Source: Sulfurimonas sp.
GTDB lineage: Bacteria > Campylobacterota > Campylobacteria > Campylobacterales > Sulfurimonadaceae
Reading direction: 5' to 3'
Assembly: GCA_027063505.1 (NCBI GenBank)
Contig: JAMORO010000008.1
Coordinates: 1 to 47,976 of the forward strand
DNA: 47,976 nucleotides
Numbering within the stretch: the first letter of the stretch is position 1; each line of letters opens with the position of its first letter. The translations under genes were made by a program, and so were the position numbers. The notes beneath the pieces were generated by a model. The model did not search any database. It saw only the letters and a program-made list of their open reading frames with translations, and had not been told where the DNA came from. Below are positions 1 to 8,757 of this stretch, in pieces.

Positions 1-30
1 ATTTTCAACAAAATATTATCTTTATATCAC

Positions 31-45
31 TTAAGCACAGCTTAA
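31..45. terminator. weak hairpin downstream of the MATE gene
   Basis: A 6-bp perfect inverted repeat, TTAAGC/GCTTAA with a 3-nt loop, lies about 30 bp past the stop of the minus-strand MATE gene. There is no strong U-tract, so it is only a weak terminator candidate. Confidence 0.3.
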
Positions 46-75
46 CATTGTTTTTAAACTAAAAAAAATACTATA

Positions 76-1302
76 TCACACCTTTATATAGAGCCAAGAT
101 CTTTTTTGATAAATATACCAATATATGATTCCTTTTATCAAGGTCTCTAAATTCATTATTATAAAAATAGTAACTATTCCATATCCCATCGTATAAGCGA
201 TATAAGAGGGTATAACTCTCAAAAACCATAAACTTAAAACATTTATTTTAAGTGTTGTTTTCGTAGCCCCTGCCCCACGAAGAGCTGAGGAGTAAACGAA
301 CATAATAGCAAGTGGAATTTGAGCCAGACCAACAAGTATAAGATACTTTGAAGCAACAGCTATTGTAAGTGCATCTTGTGTAAAAAAATGTACCAAGTAC
401 TCAGGTATACTAATCATAATGATACCTACACTGCCCATAAAAACATAGGCTATACGACCACTGATAACCCCCATATCATAAGCTTTATCATAGTTCTTCG
501 ATCCAAGATTCTGTCCAACAAGAGCCATAGCAGCTATAGCAAAACCAAAACCAGGCATAAACGCTATACCCTCGACTCTCAGACCTACTTGATAGCCTGC
601 AAGTTCAGCCGTTCCATAAGCAGTAATGATACTTACAAAAACTAAAAAGCTCATACTCGAGATTCCACGATCAAGTGCAGCACCCCAGCCTACTCTCCAT
701 ACTCGAAGTAGATCTTTTTTTCTTATAATAGGTAAAAAATCCAGTTTGGAATTCATCTTTTTTATAAGTATGTAGTAAGCCAATACATTAAAACTGTAAG
801 CGATTATAGTAGCGATAGCAGCACCCTCTATGCCCCTTACCTCAAATCCAAAATTCCCAAAAATCAAAACATAGTTTAAACTAGCATTTAATGCTGCTGA
901 AAAGAGTTTTATGTAGAGAGAACTTTTGGTATCACCTGCTGCTGAGAGTGCATTATAAAGTAAGTTATCTATAAAAATAACTACAATTCCAAGTGAAAGA
1001 ATCTTAAAGTAAGCACTTCCTTGCAAGACTACATCAGGTGTTGACCCCATAGCTTCATAGATCCAAGTACTTCCAAAATAACCACCAATAGTTACAAAAA
1101 AGGAGAGTATTATTGCAAATATAACGAGAGAAAAAAGAAGTGCTGAAGCTCTCTTTTTACGACCTTGCCCTATAAAACGGGAGATAAGAGCATTACCACC
1201 CACTACATAGAGAGTCATAAGTACATTTATCACCATCATAAACTGCATACTCATACCAACCGCGGCAAGAGCTGCTGTTGAGATAACACCAACCATAAGC
1301 AT
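76..1302 (-). CDS. MATE family multidrug/Na+ efflux transporter (start codon problem)
   Basis: A polytopic inner-membrane protein of the MATE family, which exports drugs and organic cations in exchange for Na+ or H+. It is hydrophobic throughout, with about 12 predicted membrane segments in two halves and family-like stretches such as AALAAVGMSMQ in helix 1 and GQNLGSKNYDKAY after the seventh helix. The first ATG in frame is at 1302, giving 408 residues. The open frame continues upstream to a stop at 1411-1413 and encodes what looks like the missing start of helix 1 (IPAALKHLVDILQVLIDM). With that part the length is about 440 residues, normal for the family. No ATG, GTG or TTG occurs there; ATA at 1401, behind GAGG at 1412-1415, or ATC at 1389 are the only near-cognate options. 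The gene lies just downstream of a small unknown gene on the same strand. The family is clear; the start is unresolved. Confidence 0.85.
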   Translation of the reverse strand: MLMVGVISTAALAAVGMSMQFMMVINVLMTLYVVGGNALISRFIGQGRKKRASALLFSLVIFAIILSFFVTIGGYFGSTWIYEAMGSTPDVVLQGSAYFKILSLGIVVIFIDNLLYNALSAAGDTKSSLYIKLFSAALNASLNYVLIFGNFGFEVRGIEGAAIATIIAYSFNVLAYYILIKKMNSKLDFLPIIRKKDLLRVWRVGWGAALDRGISSMSFLVFVSIITAYGTAELAGYQVGLRVEGIAFMPGFGFAIAAMALVGQNLGSKNYDKAYDMGVISGRIAYVFMGSVGIIMISIPEYLVHFFTQDALTIAVASKYLILVGLAQIPLAIMFVYSSALRGAGATKTTLKINVLSLWFLRVIPSYIAYTMGYGIVTIFIIMNLETLIKGIIYWYIYQKRSWLYIKV

Positions 1303-1388
1303 ATCTATAAGAACTTGGAGTATATCTACAAGGTGTTTAAGTGCCGCAGGGATAGCTAAAGAAAATACTTTTTTTGTGTCTTGTGAGA

Positions 1389-1658
1389 TTAATTGAAGTA
1401 TTTTGCTACCTCATTCATCTCTTCTATAAGTGCATCTTTTGTATCAAAAGTTAAAACTGTTCTTACTCGAATATCTTCACCTATAGGAGTAGAGTCAAAC
1501 ACTAAAACATAATGCACAAGTTTTACTTTATCAGCATAAAGATCCATCCACTCTAAACTCATTTCAGCAGTTTCACCCTGCATATCTACAACAACTGCGG
1601 GGTAAAGTCGTGTAAGTTTTTCTAGCTCTATATCGCCCTCTTTTGATTTATATATCAT
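1389..1658 (-). CDS. small conserved-looking hypothetical protein, 89 aa
   Basis: I do not recognise a family. The protein is soluble and acidic, with alternating beta-strand-like segments (YPAVVVDMQ, VKLVHYVLVFDS, IRVRTVLTFD) and a C-terminal helix, so a small alpha/beta fold is likely. The ATG at 1658 is chosen because GGAGAAAAAATG gives a near-perfect ribosome binding site. A longer reading frame to a TTG at 1688 has no such site. The stop at 1389-1391 overlaps the frame of the following MATE gene, and the MFS gene ends 33 bp upstream, so the three are probably co-transcribed. Function unknown. Confidence 0.65.
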   Translation of the reverse strand: MIYKSKEGDIELEKLTRLYPAVVVDMQGETAEMSLEWMDLYADKVKLVHYVLVFDSTPIGEDIRVRTVLTFDTKDALIEEMNEVAKYFN

Positions 1659-1691
1659 TTTTTCTCCATTAAAATTCTTTTCGTACAAAAA

Positions 1692-2900
1692 TTATTCATT
1701 TATTTCTCGTATATTTTTACTCGTTATAAGCCATCTAAAATAGATAGCACCAATAAAAAAGCCAAAGGCTAAGATAGTTGCAATCATCTCAAGGGAAAAC
1801 TCATGTGTAGCTAAAAACCCTATTAAAAAAGAGGTAAAAGCACCACTTCCTAAAAATAGCATATCATTATAAGCGACAACTCTTCCGTAATACTTCTCTT
1901 CTATATTCTGTTGCAGTAGTGTATATGTATAGGACCACAATGTTGTTGTAAAGAGGCCGACAATAACACTTGCTAGCAACGATAAATAAAAATCATGCAT
2001 CATTATAGCCCAAAGTAAAATGGCAATCCCTTGCGCAATAAAGATATAAACAAGCACACGATTACTTAAAAACTTTCCTAAGAACATAGGACCAATAACA
2101 AGGCCAATAGCCCGTGAACTATGAAGTAAACCAAGAGCAAGAGATGTTGCAATGATTCCAGCATAATATCTATCTACCATAAGTGCTACAAGCGCATCAA
2201 ATGCTGTTAATCCTAAAAAAGCGTGAACTAACATAAGATGTATCGCCAATGGATTTCTTTTAAGATAGGAAAATGTATCTCGCATCATCTCAAGAAAATT
2301 TTCATTACCCTTGATAATCACAATATCTATTTTCAAATTAACAAGCATTATGAAGGCAACTACAAACATAGCTGCATCAAGTATAAACGCCATTGTTATA
2401 CCTAAGTAGTAAACAAAAAAACCACTTAAAGCCATCCCTAAAGTATAAGAAAAAGACCATATTATGGAGTGAAGTTCATTCGCTTTTTGAAGTGTTACTC
2501 CTGTTAAAATTTTTGGTAATAGAGACATTTCAGTTGTAAAGTAAAAAGATGCTGCTGCCATTTTAAAAAATATAAGAGTATAGAGAAGCCACAGATCTAA
2601 AACATCTCCAACAAACACAAGCCCAATCGTTGCAAATATCTCTACAATGATTAAAAATAACATCAGTTTTTTTGGTCGAACTCTATCTATAAGAGAACCT
2701 GAGAAAGGTGCTTGAACTACACCTGCTAAAAAATGTAACATAGCTACAAATGCGACAACTTCAGCAGAGACCTTTAGCTCTATAAGTAGTGTATAAATTG
2801 CCACATTACTAAACCAAGCACCAAAATATACTATTAACTGTATAAGTGATAATCGTCTCAGTATTATATTTGATTTTAATAACTCTAAATAGGTATTCAT
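1692..2900 (-). CDS. MFS transporter (drug/siderophore-exporter-like)
   Basis: A major facilitator superfamily permease of about 402 residues with 12 predicted membrane segments. MFS motif A follows helix 2, with the core GSLIDRVRPKKLML. The N-terminal pattern (NIILRRLSLIQLIVYFGAWFS) resembles the MFS_3/EntS type of exporters, but the substrate cannot be read from sequence. The ATG at 2900 is preferred. The frame stays open to a TTG at 2990, but that extra segment overlaps the flaG sigma-28 promoter. No strong Shine-Dalgarno is visible, so the start is less certain than the family. The gene is divergent from flaG and heads the MFS, unknown, MATE series. Confidence 0.8.
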   Translation of the reverse strand: MNTYLELLKSNIILRRLSLIQLIVYFGAWFSNVAIYTLLIELKVSAEVVAFVAMLHFLAGVVQAPFSGSLIDRVRPKKLMLFLIIVEIFATIGLVFVGDVLDLWLLYTLIFFKMAAASFYFTTEMSLLPKILTGVTLQKANELHSIIWSFSYTLGMALSGFFVYYLGITMAFILDAAMFVVAFIMLVNLKIDIVIIKGNENFLEMMRDTFSYLKRNPLAIHLMLVHAFLGLTAFDALVALMVDRYYAGIIATSLALGLLHSSRAIGLVIGPMFLGKFLSNRVLVYIFIAQGIAILLWAIMMHDFYLSLLASVIVGLFTTTLWSYTYTLLQQNIEEKYYGRVVAYNDMLFLGSGAFTSFLIGFLATHEFSLEMIATILAFGFFIGAIYFRWLITSKNIREINE

Positions 2901-2954
2901 AAATGCAACATTATCATAATAAAATATACAAATAGAAAAAATTACAAATTTAAT

Positions 2955-2982
2955 TAAAGTTATTTTATTTCTAGTCGATATC
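2955..2982 (+). promoter_or_regulatory. sigma-28 (FliA) promoter of flaG
   Basis: TAAA at 2955-2958 is followed after exactly 17 nt by CGATAT at 2976-2981. This matches the flagellar sigma-28 consensus (TAAA-N15-GCCGATAA in enterics, with a CGATAT-type -10 in Campylobacter). The expected transcript start is near 2988-2990, about 35 nt before the flaG ATG. FlaG is a known late flagellar gene, which supports the call. Confidence 0.75.
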
Positions 2983-3022
2983 TTTATCAATAACTATTCT
3001 TAAAAAAATTAAGGAGCACGTC

Positions 3023-3415
3023 ATGGATGGCATAGCAAATGTTGCGAAACAACAACAATCGCAAGTAACATCACCTCAGACTCAAGGAAGAGCAACAGCT
3101 CAAGTACAACAACAAGTGCAGCAGGCAAGTGATGCAAATGAAGTAGCAAAACAGATGGCTGTAGAAGCCGAACAGCAGGGTACAAAAATAAACTCAGCCA
3201 AAGATGTTGAGAACTTAGTAAAAGATCTTAATAAAGCACTTGCACCAATGAGTACAAATTTAAAATTTGGTGTTGATTCTCATGATATCTTTTATGTCTC
3301 TGTAATCGACTCTGAAACTCAAAAAATGATTCGAAGATTTCCAGCTGAACAGGCACAGGATTTCCTTCCTAAAATGCAAGAAGTAACTGGTATTTTATTT
3401 GATTCAAAAGGGTAA
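3023..3415 (+). CDS. flaG: FlaG family flagellar protein
   Basis: A 130-residue protein of the FlaG family, which influences flagellar filament length and is co-expressed with flagellins. The N-terminal half is Q/A-rich and low-complexity (roughly residues 1-50). The C-terminal half carries the family core LNKALAPMSTNLKFGVD, FYVSVIDSETQKMIRRFPAE and the terminal GILFDSKG. The start is supported by AAGGAG about 7 nt before the ATG. It stands alone, with a sigma-28 promoter upstream and a terminator hairpin over its stop codon, so it is probably a monocistronic late flagellar transcript. Confidence 0.9.
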   Translation: MDGIANVAKQQQSQVTSPQTQGRATAQVQQQVQQASDANEVAKQMAVEAEQQGTKINSAKDVENLVKDLNKALAPMSTNLKFGVDSHDIFYVSVIDSETQKMIRRFPAEQAQDFLPKMQEVTGILFDSKG

Positions 3416-3433
3416 AAAACACTCTTTTGAATC
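3401..3433 (+). terminator. terminator hairpin over the flaG stop codon
   Basis: An inverted repeat at 3401-3413 and 3421-3433 pairs 13 positions, with one G-T pair, around an A-rich 7-nt loop. The flaG stop (3413-3415) sits at the stem-loop junction. No long U-tract follows, so strength is uncertain. Confidence 0.55.
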
Positions 3434-3506
3434 CACATATTCTTTACAAAACTTATTCTCTTAAGAACTACTCTTTCTCCTAAGCAAAAACTCACAAATA
3501 ATCTGA

Positions 3507-3512
3507 TATAAT
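3507..3512 (+). promoter_or_regulatory. -10 element of the argG operon
   Basis: A perfect TATAAT lies 33 nt upstream of the argG ATG with no clear -35 box. This is normal for sigma-70 promoters in this phylum. The AAGG ribosome site is at 3535-3538. Confidence 0.6.
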
Positions 3513-3545
3513 CGCGACAATTATTCTCTAAACGAAGGTTATTAT

Positions 3546-4784
3546 ATGAAAAAAGATGTTAAAAAAGTAGTACTAGCATACTCTGGTGGTCTTGACACTA
3601 GTGTTATTTTAAAATGGTTACAAGAAGAGTATAAAGCTGAAGTTATAACTTTTACGGCTGACCTTGGTCAAGGTGAAGAAGTTGAACCAGCACGTCAAAA
3701 AGCCTTAGAAAATGGCATAAAACCTGAAAATATCTTTATATTAGATGTTCAAGAAGAGTTTGTCAAAGATTATGTATTTCCTATGTTTAGAGCAAATGCA
3801 ATCTATGAAGGCGAATATCTTTTAGGTACTTCAATCGCTCGTCCACTCATCGCTAAAAAGCAGATAGAAATTGCAGCAAAAATGGGTGCTGATGCAGTAA
3901 GTCATGGAGCTACAGGAAAAGGAAACGATCAAGTTAGATTTGAACTTGGATACCTTGGTCTTAACCCTGACATTACAGTAATCGCACCATGGAGAGAGTG
4001 GGACTTAAACTCTCGTGAGAAACTTCTCTCTTATGCTAGAGAGCATGGTATAGATATAGATGCTAAACATCTTGATGAAAATGGAAACCCAACAGTTAGC
4101 CCATACTCAATGGATGCCAACCTTTTACATATCTCATATGAAGGTCTTCACCTAGAGAACCCAATGAATGAGCCTGAAGAGTCTATGTGGTTATGGTCTA
4201 ACTCACCTGAGAATGCTCCAGATGAAAAAGAGTATATTACTATCGGCTATAAAAATGGTGATCCTGTTTCTCTTAATGGCACAGAACTCTCTCCTGCTAC
4301 AATGCTAAGAACTCTGAATGAGTATGGTAATAAGCACGGAATCGGACGTATTGACATCGTTGAGAATCGTTTTGTTGGTATGAAAGCTCGTGGTTGTTAT
4401 GAGACACCAGGTGGAACTATAATGCTCAAAGCTCACCGTGCTATTGAGTCTATCTGTCTTGACCGTGAAGAAGCACATATGAAAGATGGCATGATTGCTA
4501 AATATGCTGAACTTATCTATAACGGTTTCTGGTTCTCACCAGAGCGTGAAATGATGCAAGCTGCTATTGACACAACTCAAAAGTATGTTCAAGGAAGTGT
4601 AAAATTAAAACTTTACAAAGGGAATGTAGAAGTTGTTGGACGTGAGTCGGATATGTCTCTTTATAGTGAAGAGCACTCTACATTTGAAGAGGATGAAGTT
4701 TACAACCAAAAAGATGCAGAAGGCTTTATTCGTCTTAATGCACTTAGAAGAATAATCGCAGGTAAAAAAAGAGGAACTAAATAA
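3546..4784 (+). CDS. argG: argininosuccinate synthase
   Basis: ArgG joins citrulline and aspartate at the cost of ATP to give argininosuccinate, the penultimate step of arginine synthesis in the cytoplasm. The 412 residues are full length. The N-terminal ATP-pyrophosphatase motif AYSGGLDTS is at residues 11-19. The second signature, [15 protein letters not shown], lies near residues 118-132. A tetramerisation arm follows at the C-terminus. It is the first gene of the long plus-strand series, and its stop overlaps the start of the next gene by one base. The order argG, rplI, hslV, hslU, era matches what I recall from Campylobacter jejuni. Confidence 0.97.
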   Translation: MKKDVKKVVLAYSGGLDTSVILKWLQEEYKAEVITFTADLGQGEEVEPARQKALENGIKPENIFILDVQEEFVKDYVFPMFRANAIYEGEYLLGTSIARPLIAKKQIEIAAKMGADAVSHGATGKGNDQVRFELGYLGLNPDITVIAPWREWDLNSREKLLSYAREHGIDIDAKHLDENGNPTVSPYSMDANLLHISYEGLHLENPMNEPEESMWLWSNSPENAPDEKEYITIGYKNGDPVSLNGTELSPATMLRTLNEYGNKHGIGRIDIVENRFVGMKARGCYETPGGTIMLKAHRAIESICLDREEAHMKDGMIAKYAELIYNGFWFSPEREMMQAAIDTTQKYVQGSVKLKLYKGNVEVVGRESDMSLYSEEHSTFEEDEVYNQKDAEGFIRLNALRRIIAGKKRGTK

Positions 4785-5521
4785 TGAGTATGATTAAAAT
4801 AGATATGAACTCACCAGAGTTTATCCAAAGAATGGAAAAAACTGTTAAATTTACTGACAAAGTAATTAAACAGTTTGGTTGGGAGTATAACCCTCAAGAA
4901 GAGGTAAACGAAGGTGTTCAGATGGGTCTTGCTCGTAACAAGATGATGTACAACAAACTTTTTTGTCCATGTTTTATGGTTGAAGAGGTAGATGGTAAAC
5001 CTCAGTCTGTAGATAACAGAATTTGTCCATGTACTCCAGCAATAGAAAAAGAGATTCCTGAGACAGGTGCTTGTCACTGTGGTATCTTTGTAACTCCTGA
5101 GTTTGCAGCGGCTAAACGTGTTGAACTTGGTATGGAAGAGGCTGTTCATACTCACTCCCGTGGTTTAAGTAAAGAGGAGTGTGAACAACTTGTAAATCAA
5201 CCAGAGATTGATCCAGATGAGATGATGGCACTTTTAGAAGCTCGTGACTTAGGTATGGTAAAATTTAAACTTGTTGATGTACGTGAGCATATGGAGTGGC
5301 AGATGGGTCATATCAAAGGTGCTGATGCACTTGTTCCAACATCTTCATTCTACCAAACACTTGAAGAAGCAGGTCTTAAAAAAGATGAAAATATCATTTT
5401 ATACTGTCATGTAGGTTCACGTTCTGCTCATGTTGCACGCATCATGCCAGATATGGGTTATACTAAAATAGGAAACTTAACACACGGTATCGTTTCATAC
5501 GGTGGCGAAAAAGAAAGATAA
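4784..5521 (+). CDS. ferredoxin-thioredoxin reductase catalytic domain fused to rhodanese
   Basis: A two-domain protein of 245 residues. Residues 1-120 carry the six-cysteine signature of the catalytic (beta) subunit of ferredoxin-thioredoxin reductase: CPC at 61-63, CPC at 81-83 and CHC at 97-99. In plant and cyanobacterial FTR four of these hold a [4Fe-4S] cluster and two form the redox-active disulfide. Residues 140-245 form a rhodanese domain with LVDVREHMEWQMGHI and the active-site loop CHVGSRS (Cys208). No FTR variable subunit is nearby. An iron-sulfur disulfide reductase coupled to sulfane-sulfur transfer is a reasonable inference, but the partner is unknown. The ATG overlaps the argG stop; AGAGGAA lies upstream; a second ATG at 4790 is possible. 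The gene sits between argG and rplI, so it is translated with housekeeping genes. Confidence 0.88.
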   Translation: MSMIKIDMNSPEFIQRMEKTVKFTDKVIKQFGWEYNPQEEVNEGVQMGLARNKMMYNKLFCPCFMVEEVDGKPQSVDNRICPCTPAIEKEIPETGACHCGIFVTPEFAAAKRVELGMEEAVHTHSRGLSKEECEQLVNQPEIDPDEMMALLEARDLGMVKFKLVDVREHMEWQMGHIKGADALVPTSSFYQTLEEAGLKKDENIILYCHVGSRSAHVARIMPDMGYTKIGNLTHGIVSYGGEKER

Positions 5522-5532
5522 GGAACTAAATA

Positions 5533-5982
5533 ATGAAAGTACTTTTAATAAAAGATGTAAAAAGTTTAGGTAAAGCAGGTGAAGTTAAAGAAGTTAAAGA
5601 TGGTTATGGTAAAAACTTTTTAATTGGAAAAGGTTTTGCTAAACATGCAACTCCTGAAATTTTGGCACAGCATAAAGAAGAAGAAGCTAAAGCAGCAGCT
5701 GATTTAGCAGCTGATATTGCCCTTCAAAAAGAGAATGCTGTTAAACTTGAGAAGTGTGAAATCATTATCACTAAAAAAATGGGTGACAATGGTCATCTTT
5801 TTGGTGCTATTACAAAAGAAGAAGTTGCTCATGCTCTAGAGGAACAACATGGTATTAAGATAGATAAAAAACATATAGTAGATAAAATTGCTATTAAAAC
5901 TGTTGGAGAGCATGACTTAGACCTTAAACTTGGTCACGGTATACATGCTGTACTTCATGTAGATGTTCAAGGTGAGAAATAA
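5533..5982 (+). CDS. rplI: 50S ribosomal protein L9 (bL9)
   Basis: bL9 binds 23S rRNA and supports reading-frame fidelity. The 149 residues have the standard build. The N-terminal domain begins [25 protein letters not shown] and carries [10 protein letters not shown] long charged central helix spans residues 45-75. The C-terminal RNA-binding domain is the stretch [15 protein letters not shown]...[28 protein letters not shown] lies 8 nt before the ATG. It starts 11 bp after the FTR-rhodanese gene and ends 5 bp before hslV. Confidence 0.97.
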   Translation: MKVLLIKDVKSLGKAGEVKEVKDGYGKNFLIGKGFAKHATPEILAQHKEEEAKAAADLAADIALQKENAVKLEKCEIIITKKMGDNGHLFGAITKEEVAHALEEQHGIKIDKKHIVDKIAIKTVGEHDLDLKLGHGIHAVLHVDVQGEK

Positions 5983-5987
5983 GCACT

Positions 5988-6527
5988 ATGTTTGATGCCA
6001 CTACAATACTAGCCTACAAAGGCAGAAACAAAGCCGTTATCGGTGGTGACGGTCAAGTTACCTTTGGAGATAGCGTTTTAAAAGGCAATGCAACAAAAAT
6101 TCGTACACTACATCACGGTAAAATCCTTGCAGGATTTGCCGGAAGTACTGCGGATGCATTTAATCTTTTTGATATGTTCGAAGAGTTTTTAGAGAATAAA
6201 AAAGGGGATATTTTAAAGTCCGTTGTCGAGTTCTCTAAAGCTTGGAGAAAAGATAAGGTTCTACGACGTCTAGAAGCTATGATGATAGTTCTCAACAATG
6301 ATCATATCTTCATTCTTACAGGGAATGGTGATGTTGTTGAACCTGAAGATGGGGAGATTGCTTCTATTGGAAGTGGTGGAAACTATGCTATCTCCGCTGC
6401 ACGTGCTTTAAAAAAACATGCTTCACTTGATGAAGAAGAGCTTGTAAAAGAGTCTCTACACATCGCCGGTGATTTATGTATCTACACAAACCATAACATC
6501 AAAACTTTAACATTAGAGAGCAACTAG
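5988..6527 (+). CDS. hslV: HslV (ClpQ) proteasome-like peptidase subunit
   Basis: HslV is the threonine protease of the two-part HslUV protease; twelve copies form a double ring. The sequence starts [23 protein letters not shown]. Removal of the first four residues would expose the catalytic N-terminal threonine (Thr5), as expected in this phylum where HslV carries a short propeptide. GDGQVTFG and [16 protein letters not shown] are family motifs. The length of 179 residues is normal. hslU follows after 2 bp, so the two are translationally coupled. Confidence 0.96.
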   Translation: MFDATTILAYKGRNKAVIGGDGQVTFGDSVLKGNATKIRTLHHGKILAGFAGSTADAFNLFDMFEEFLENKKGDILKSVVEFSKAWRKDKVLRRLEAMMIVLNNDHIFILTGNGDVVEPEDGEIASIGSGGNYAISAARALKKHASLDEEELVKESLHIAGDLCIYTNHNIKTLTLESN

Positions 6528-6529
6528 AG

Positions 6530-7858
6530 ATGAACTTAACTCCTAAAGAGATTGTTGCATACTTAGATAAGTATGTAATTGGTCAAAATGCAGCTAAAAA
6601 AACTATTGCCTTAGCACTTCGTACTCGTTATCGACGTATGCAACTTGATGAGACTATGCAAAATGAAATAATGCCAAAAAACATTCTTATGATAGGTTCT
6701 ACAGGTGTTGGAAAGACAGAAATCTCTCGCCGTTTAGCGAAAATGATGTCCGTTCCTTTCATTAAAGTTGAAGCGAGTAAATATACTGAAGTTGGTTTCG
6801 TTGGTCGTGATGTTGAGTCTATGATACGTGATCTTGTTGTAAACTCTATAAGCATTGTAAAAGCTGAAAAAGAGGAAGAGAACAGAGATAAAATAGATAA
6901 CTATGTTTTAAACAAGATAGTTGAAAAATTACTCCCTCCCCTTCCTGAATCTGCAAGTGAATCTAAAAAAGATGACTATCAACGTTTACTCGAATCTATG
7001 GAGAAAAAAGTTACATCAGGTGAGATGGATGATAAAGTTATTGAGTTAGATGTAGCAAAACTTAATATTGAGTTTGATGATAGTGGACTTCCTCCTGAAA
7101 TGGCAAAGGTTCAAGAGTCTTTCTCTAAAGTTTTTGCAAGCATTAACAAAGAGGATAACAAAAAAGAGGTGACAGTAAAAGATGCGAAATCTCTTCTTCG
7201 CCAAGAAGCAGCACAAAAACTTCTAGATACTACAAGTCTCAATGCGGAAGCTTTAAGACGTGCAGAGAATGGTGGAATAATTTTTCTTGATGAGATAGAT
7301 AAAATCGCTCTAAGTGAAAAATCAGCGGGAAGAAATGACCCATCTAAAGAGGGAGTACAACGTGATCTACTCCCTATAGTAGAGGGAAGTAGTGTTTCAA
7401 CTAAGTATGGAACAATTAATACTGACCATATTCTTTTTATCGCTGCGGGTGCTTTTCATGTAAGTAAACCGAGTGATCTTATTCCTGAGCTTCAAGGGCG
7501 TTTTCCACTCAGAGTTGAGCTAGAATCTCTAACAGAAGAGACACTCTATAAAATACTAACTCAAACAGAGAACTCACTACTCAAGCAGTATGAAGCACTT
7601 TTAGGTGTAGAGGGAATGAAGCTAATCTTTGAGGATGAAGCAGTCCAAGCTATCGCTAAACTTGCACATCGTGCTAATGAAAACACTGAAGACATTGGTG
7701 CTCGTAGACTCCATACTGTTCTTGAAAATATTTTAGAAGAGATTAGTTATGATGCAGATGAGTACAAGGGTAAAGAGTTTAAAATCACTCAAGAGTTAGT
7801 ACATAAAAAACTAGAAGAGGTTGTTGAAGATGATGACCTCTCAAGATATATATTATAA
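6530..7858 (+). CDS. hslU: HslU (ClpY) AAA+ unfoldase of the HslUV protease
   Basis: HslU unfolds substrates with ATP and feeds them to HslV. The 442 residues begin with the family start LTPKEIVAYLDKYVIGQ. Walker A GSTGVGKTE is at 56-64, Walker B IIFLDEIDKI is near 250-259, and sensor-2 GARRLHTVLE lies near the C-terminus. Between the Walker motifs lies the charged I-domain (about residues 105-235). The C-terminal residues RYIL form the tail that inserts into HslV. It directly follows hslV and precedes era by 14 bp. Confidence 0.97.
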   Translation: MNLTPKEIVAYLDKYVIGQNAAKKTIALALRTRYRRMQLDETMQNEIMPKNILMIGSTGVGKTEISRRLAKMMSVPFIKVEASKYTEVGFVGRDVESMIRDLVVNSISIVKAEKEEENRDKIDNYVLNKIVEKLLPPLPESASESKKDDYQRLLESMEKKVTSGEMDDKVIELDVAKLNIEFDDSGLPPEMAKVQESFSKVFASINKEDNKKEVTVKDAKSLLRQEAAQKLLDTTSLNAEALRRAENGGIIFLDEIDKIALSEKSAGRNDPSKEGVQRDLLPIVEGSSVSTKYGTINTDHILFIAAGAFHVSKPSDLIPELQGRFPLRVELESLTEETLYKILTQTENSLLKQYEALLGVEGMKLIFEDEAVQAIAKLAHRANENTEDIGARRLHTVLENILEEISYDADEYKGKEFKITQELVHKKLEEVVEDDDLSRYIL

Positions 7859-7872
7859 ATAAAAGGCAATAG

Positions 7873-8757
7873 ATGAGCAGAGCAGGTTTTGTATCTTTAA
7901 TAGGTCGTCCAAATGCGGGTAAAAGTACCCTAATGAATTCACTTCTAGGTGAAAAAATAGCAATGGTAAGCCAAAAAGCAAATGCTACTCGTCGCCGTTC
8001 AAACGCCATCGTAATGGTTGAAGATACTCAAATTATCTTCGTTGATACACCAGGCCTCCATGAGCGAGAAAAGATACTCAACCAATTTATGATGGATGAA
8101 GCCCTTAAAGCTATGGGTGATTGCGATTTAATCATCTATCTTGCTCCTGTTACTGATAGTGTAGAGCATTATGAAAAGTTTCTTAAACTCAACAAAAAGA
8201 ATGTGAAACACATTATTGTTATCTCTAAAATAGACCAAGTAAAACAGGAAAAGCTCTTTAAGACTATAGCCTCTTATAACCGTTTTGCAGAGCATTTTGA
8301 AGCACTCATTCCAGTTGCTATTCCTAAAAAAGTAGGACATGAAGATCTTTTAAAAGTTATCTGTAAAAATCTTCCAGAGTCACCTTTCCTTTTTGACCCT
8401 GAAGATTTAACAAGTGAACTTGTTCGTGATATATATGCAGGATTTATTCGTGAAGGTATTTTTGAAAATGTAAGTGATGAAGTCCCTTATGAATCTGATG
8501 TTATTATTGAGAGTATCGATGAGGAAGATCATGTAGATATTATTCATGCTATGATTATCATTGAAAAAGAGTCTCAAAAGGGTATTATCATCGGTAAGGG
8601 TGGTGAGTCTATAAAACGTATTGGGAAATCTGCTCGTGAAAAGATAGAGAGACTCAGTACAAAAAAAGCTTATCTTAACCTACAAGTTACTGTAAAAAAA
8701 GGCTGGACAAAAGATGTGAATTTTCTTAAGGAGATTGGTTACGACAATGCAAAATAA
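7873..8757 (+). CDS. era: GTPase Era
   Basis: Era is a GTPase that binds the 3' end of 16S rRNA and aids 30S assembly. G1 is GRPNAGKS (11-18) and G3 is DTPG (58-61). G4 reads SKID (118-121) rather than the usual NKxD; this variation changes only the first residue. The C-terminal KH domain has IIIGKGGESIKRIGKSAREKIE (about 234-255). At 294 residues it is full length. Its 3' end overlaps the next gene by 11 bp. The era, csd6 adjacency is the same as HP0517-HP0518 in Helicobacter pylori, as far as I recall. Confidence 0.96.
   Translation: MSRAGFVSLIGRPNAGKSTLMNSLLGEKIAMVSQKANATRRRSNAIVMVEDTQIIFVDTPGLHEREKILNQFMMDEALKAMGDCDLIIYLAPVTDSVEHYEKFLKLNKKNVKHIIVISKIDQVKQEKLFKTIASYNRFAEHFEALIPVAIPKKVGHEDLLKVICKNLPESPFLFDPEDLTSELVRDIYAGFIREGIFENVSDEVPYESDVIIESIDEEDHVDIIHAMIIIEKESQKGIIIGKGGESIKRIGKSAREKIERLSTKKAYLNLQVTVKKGWTKDVNFLKEIGYDNAK

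Noticed and set aside
4811..5155. Minus-strand open frame opposite the FTR-rhodanese gene
   Set aside because: It is a shadow of the conserved cysteine-rich domain with no start signal or recognisable content.
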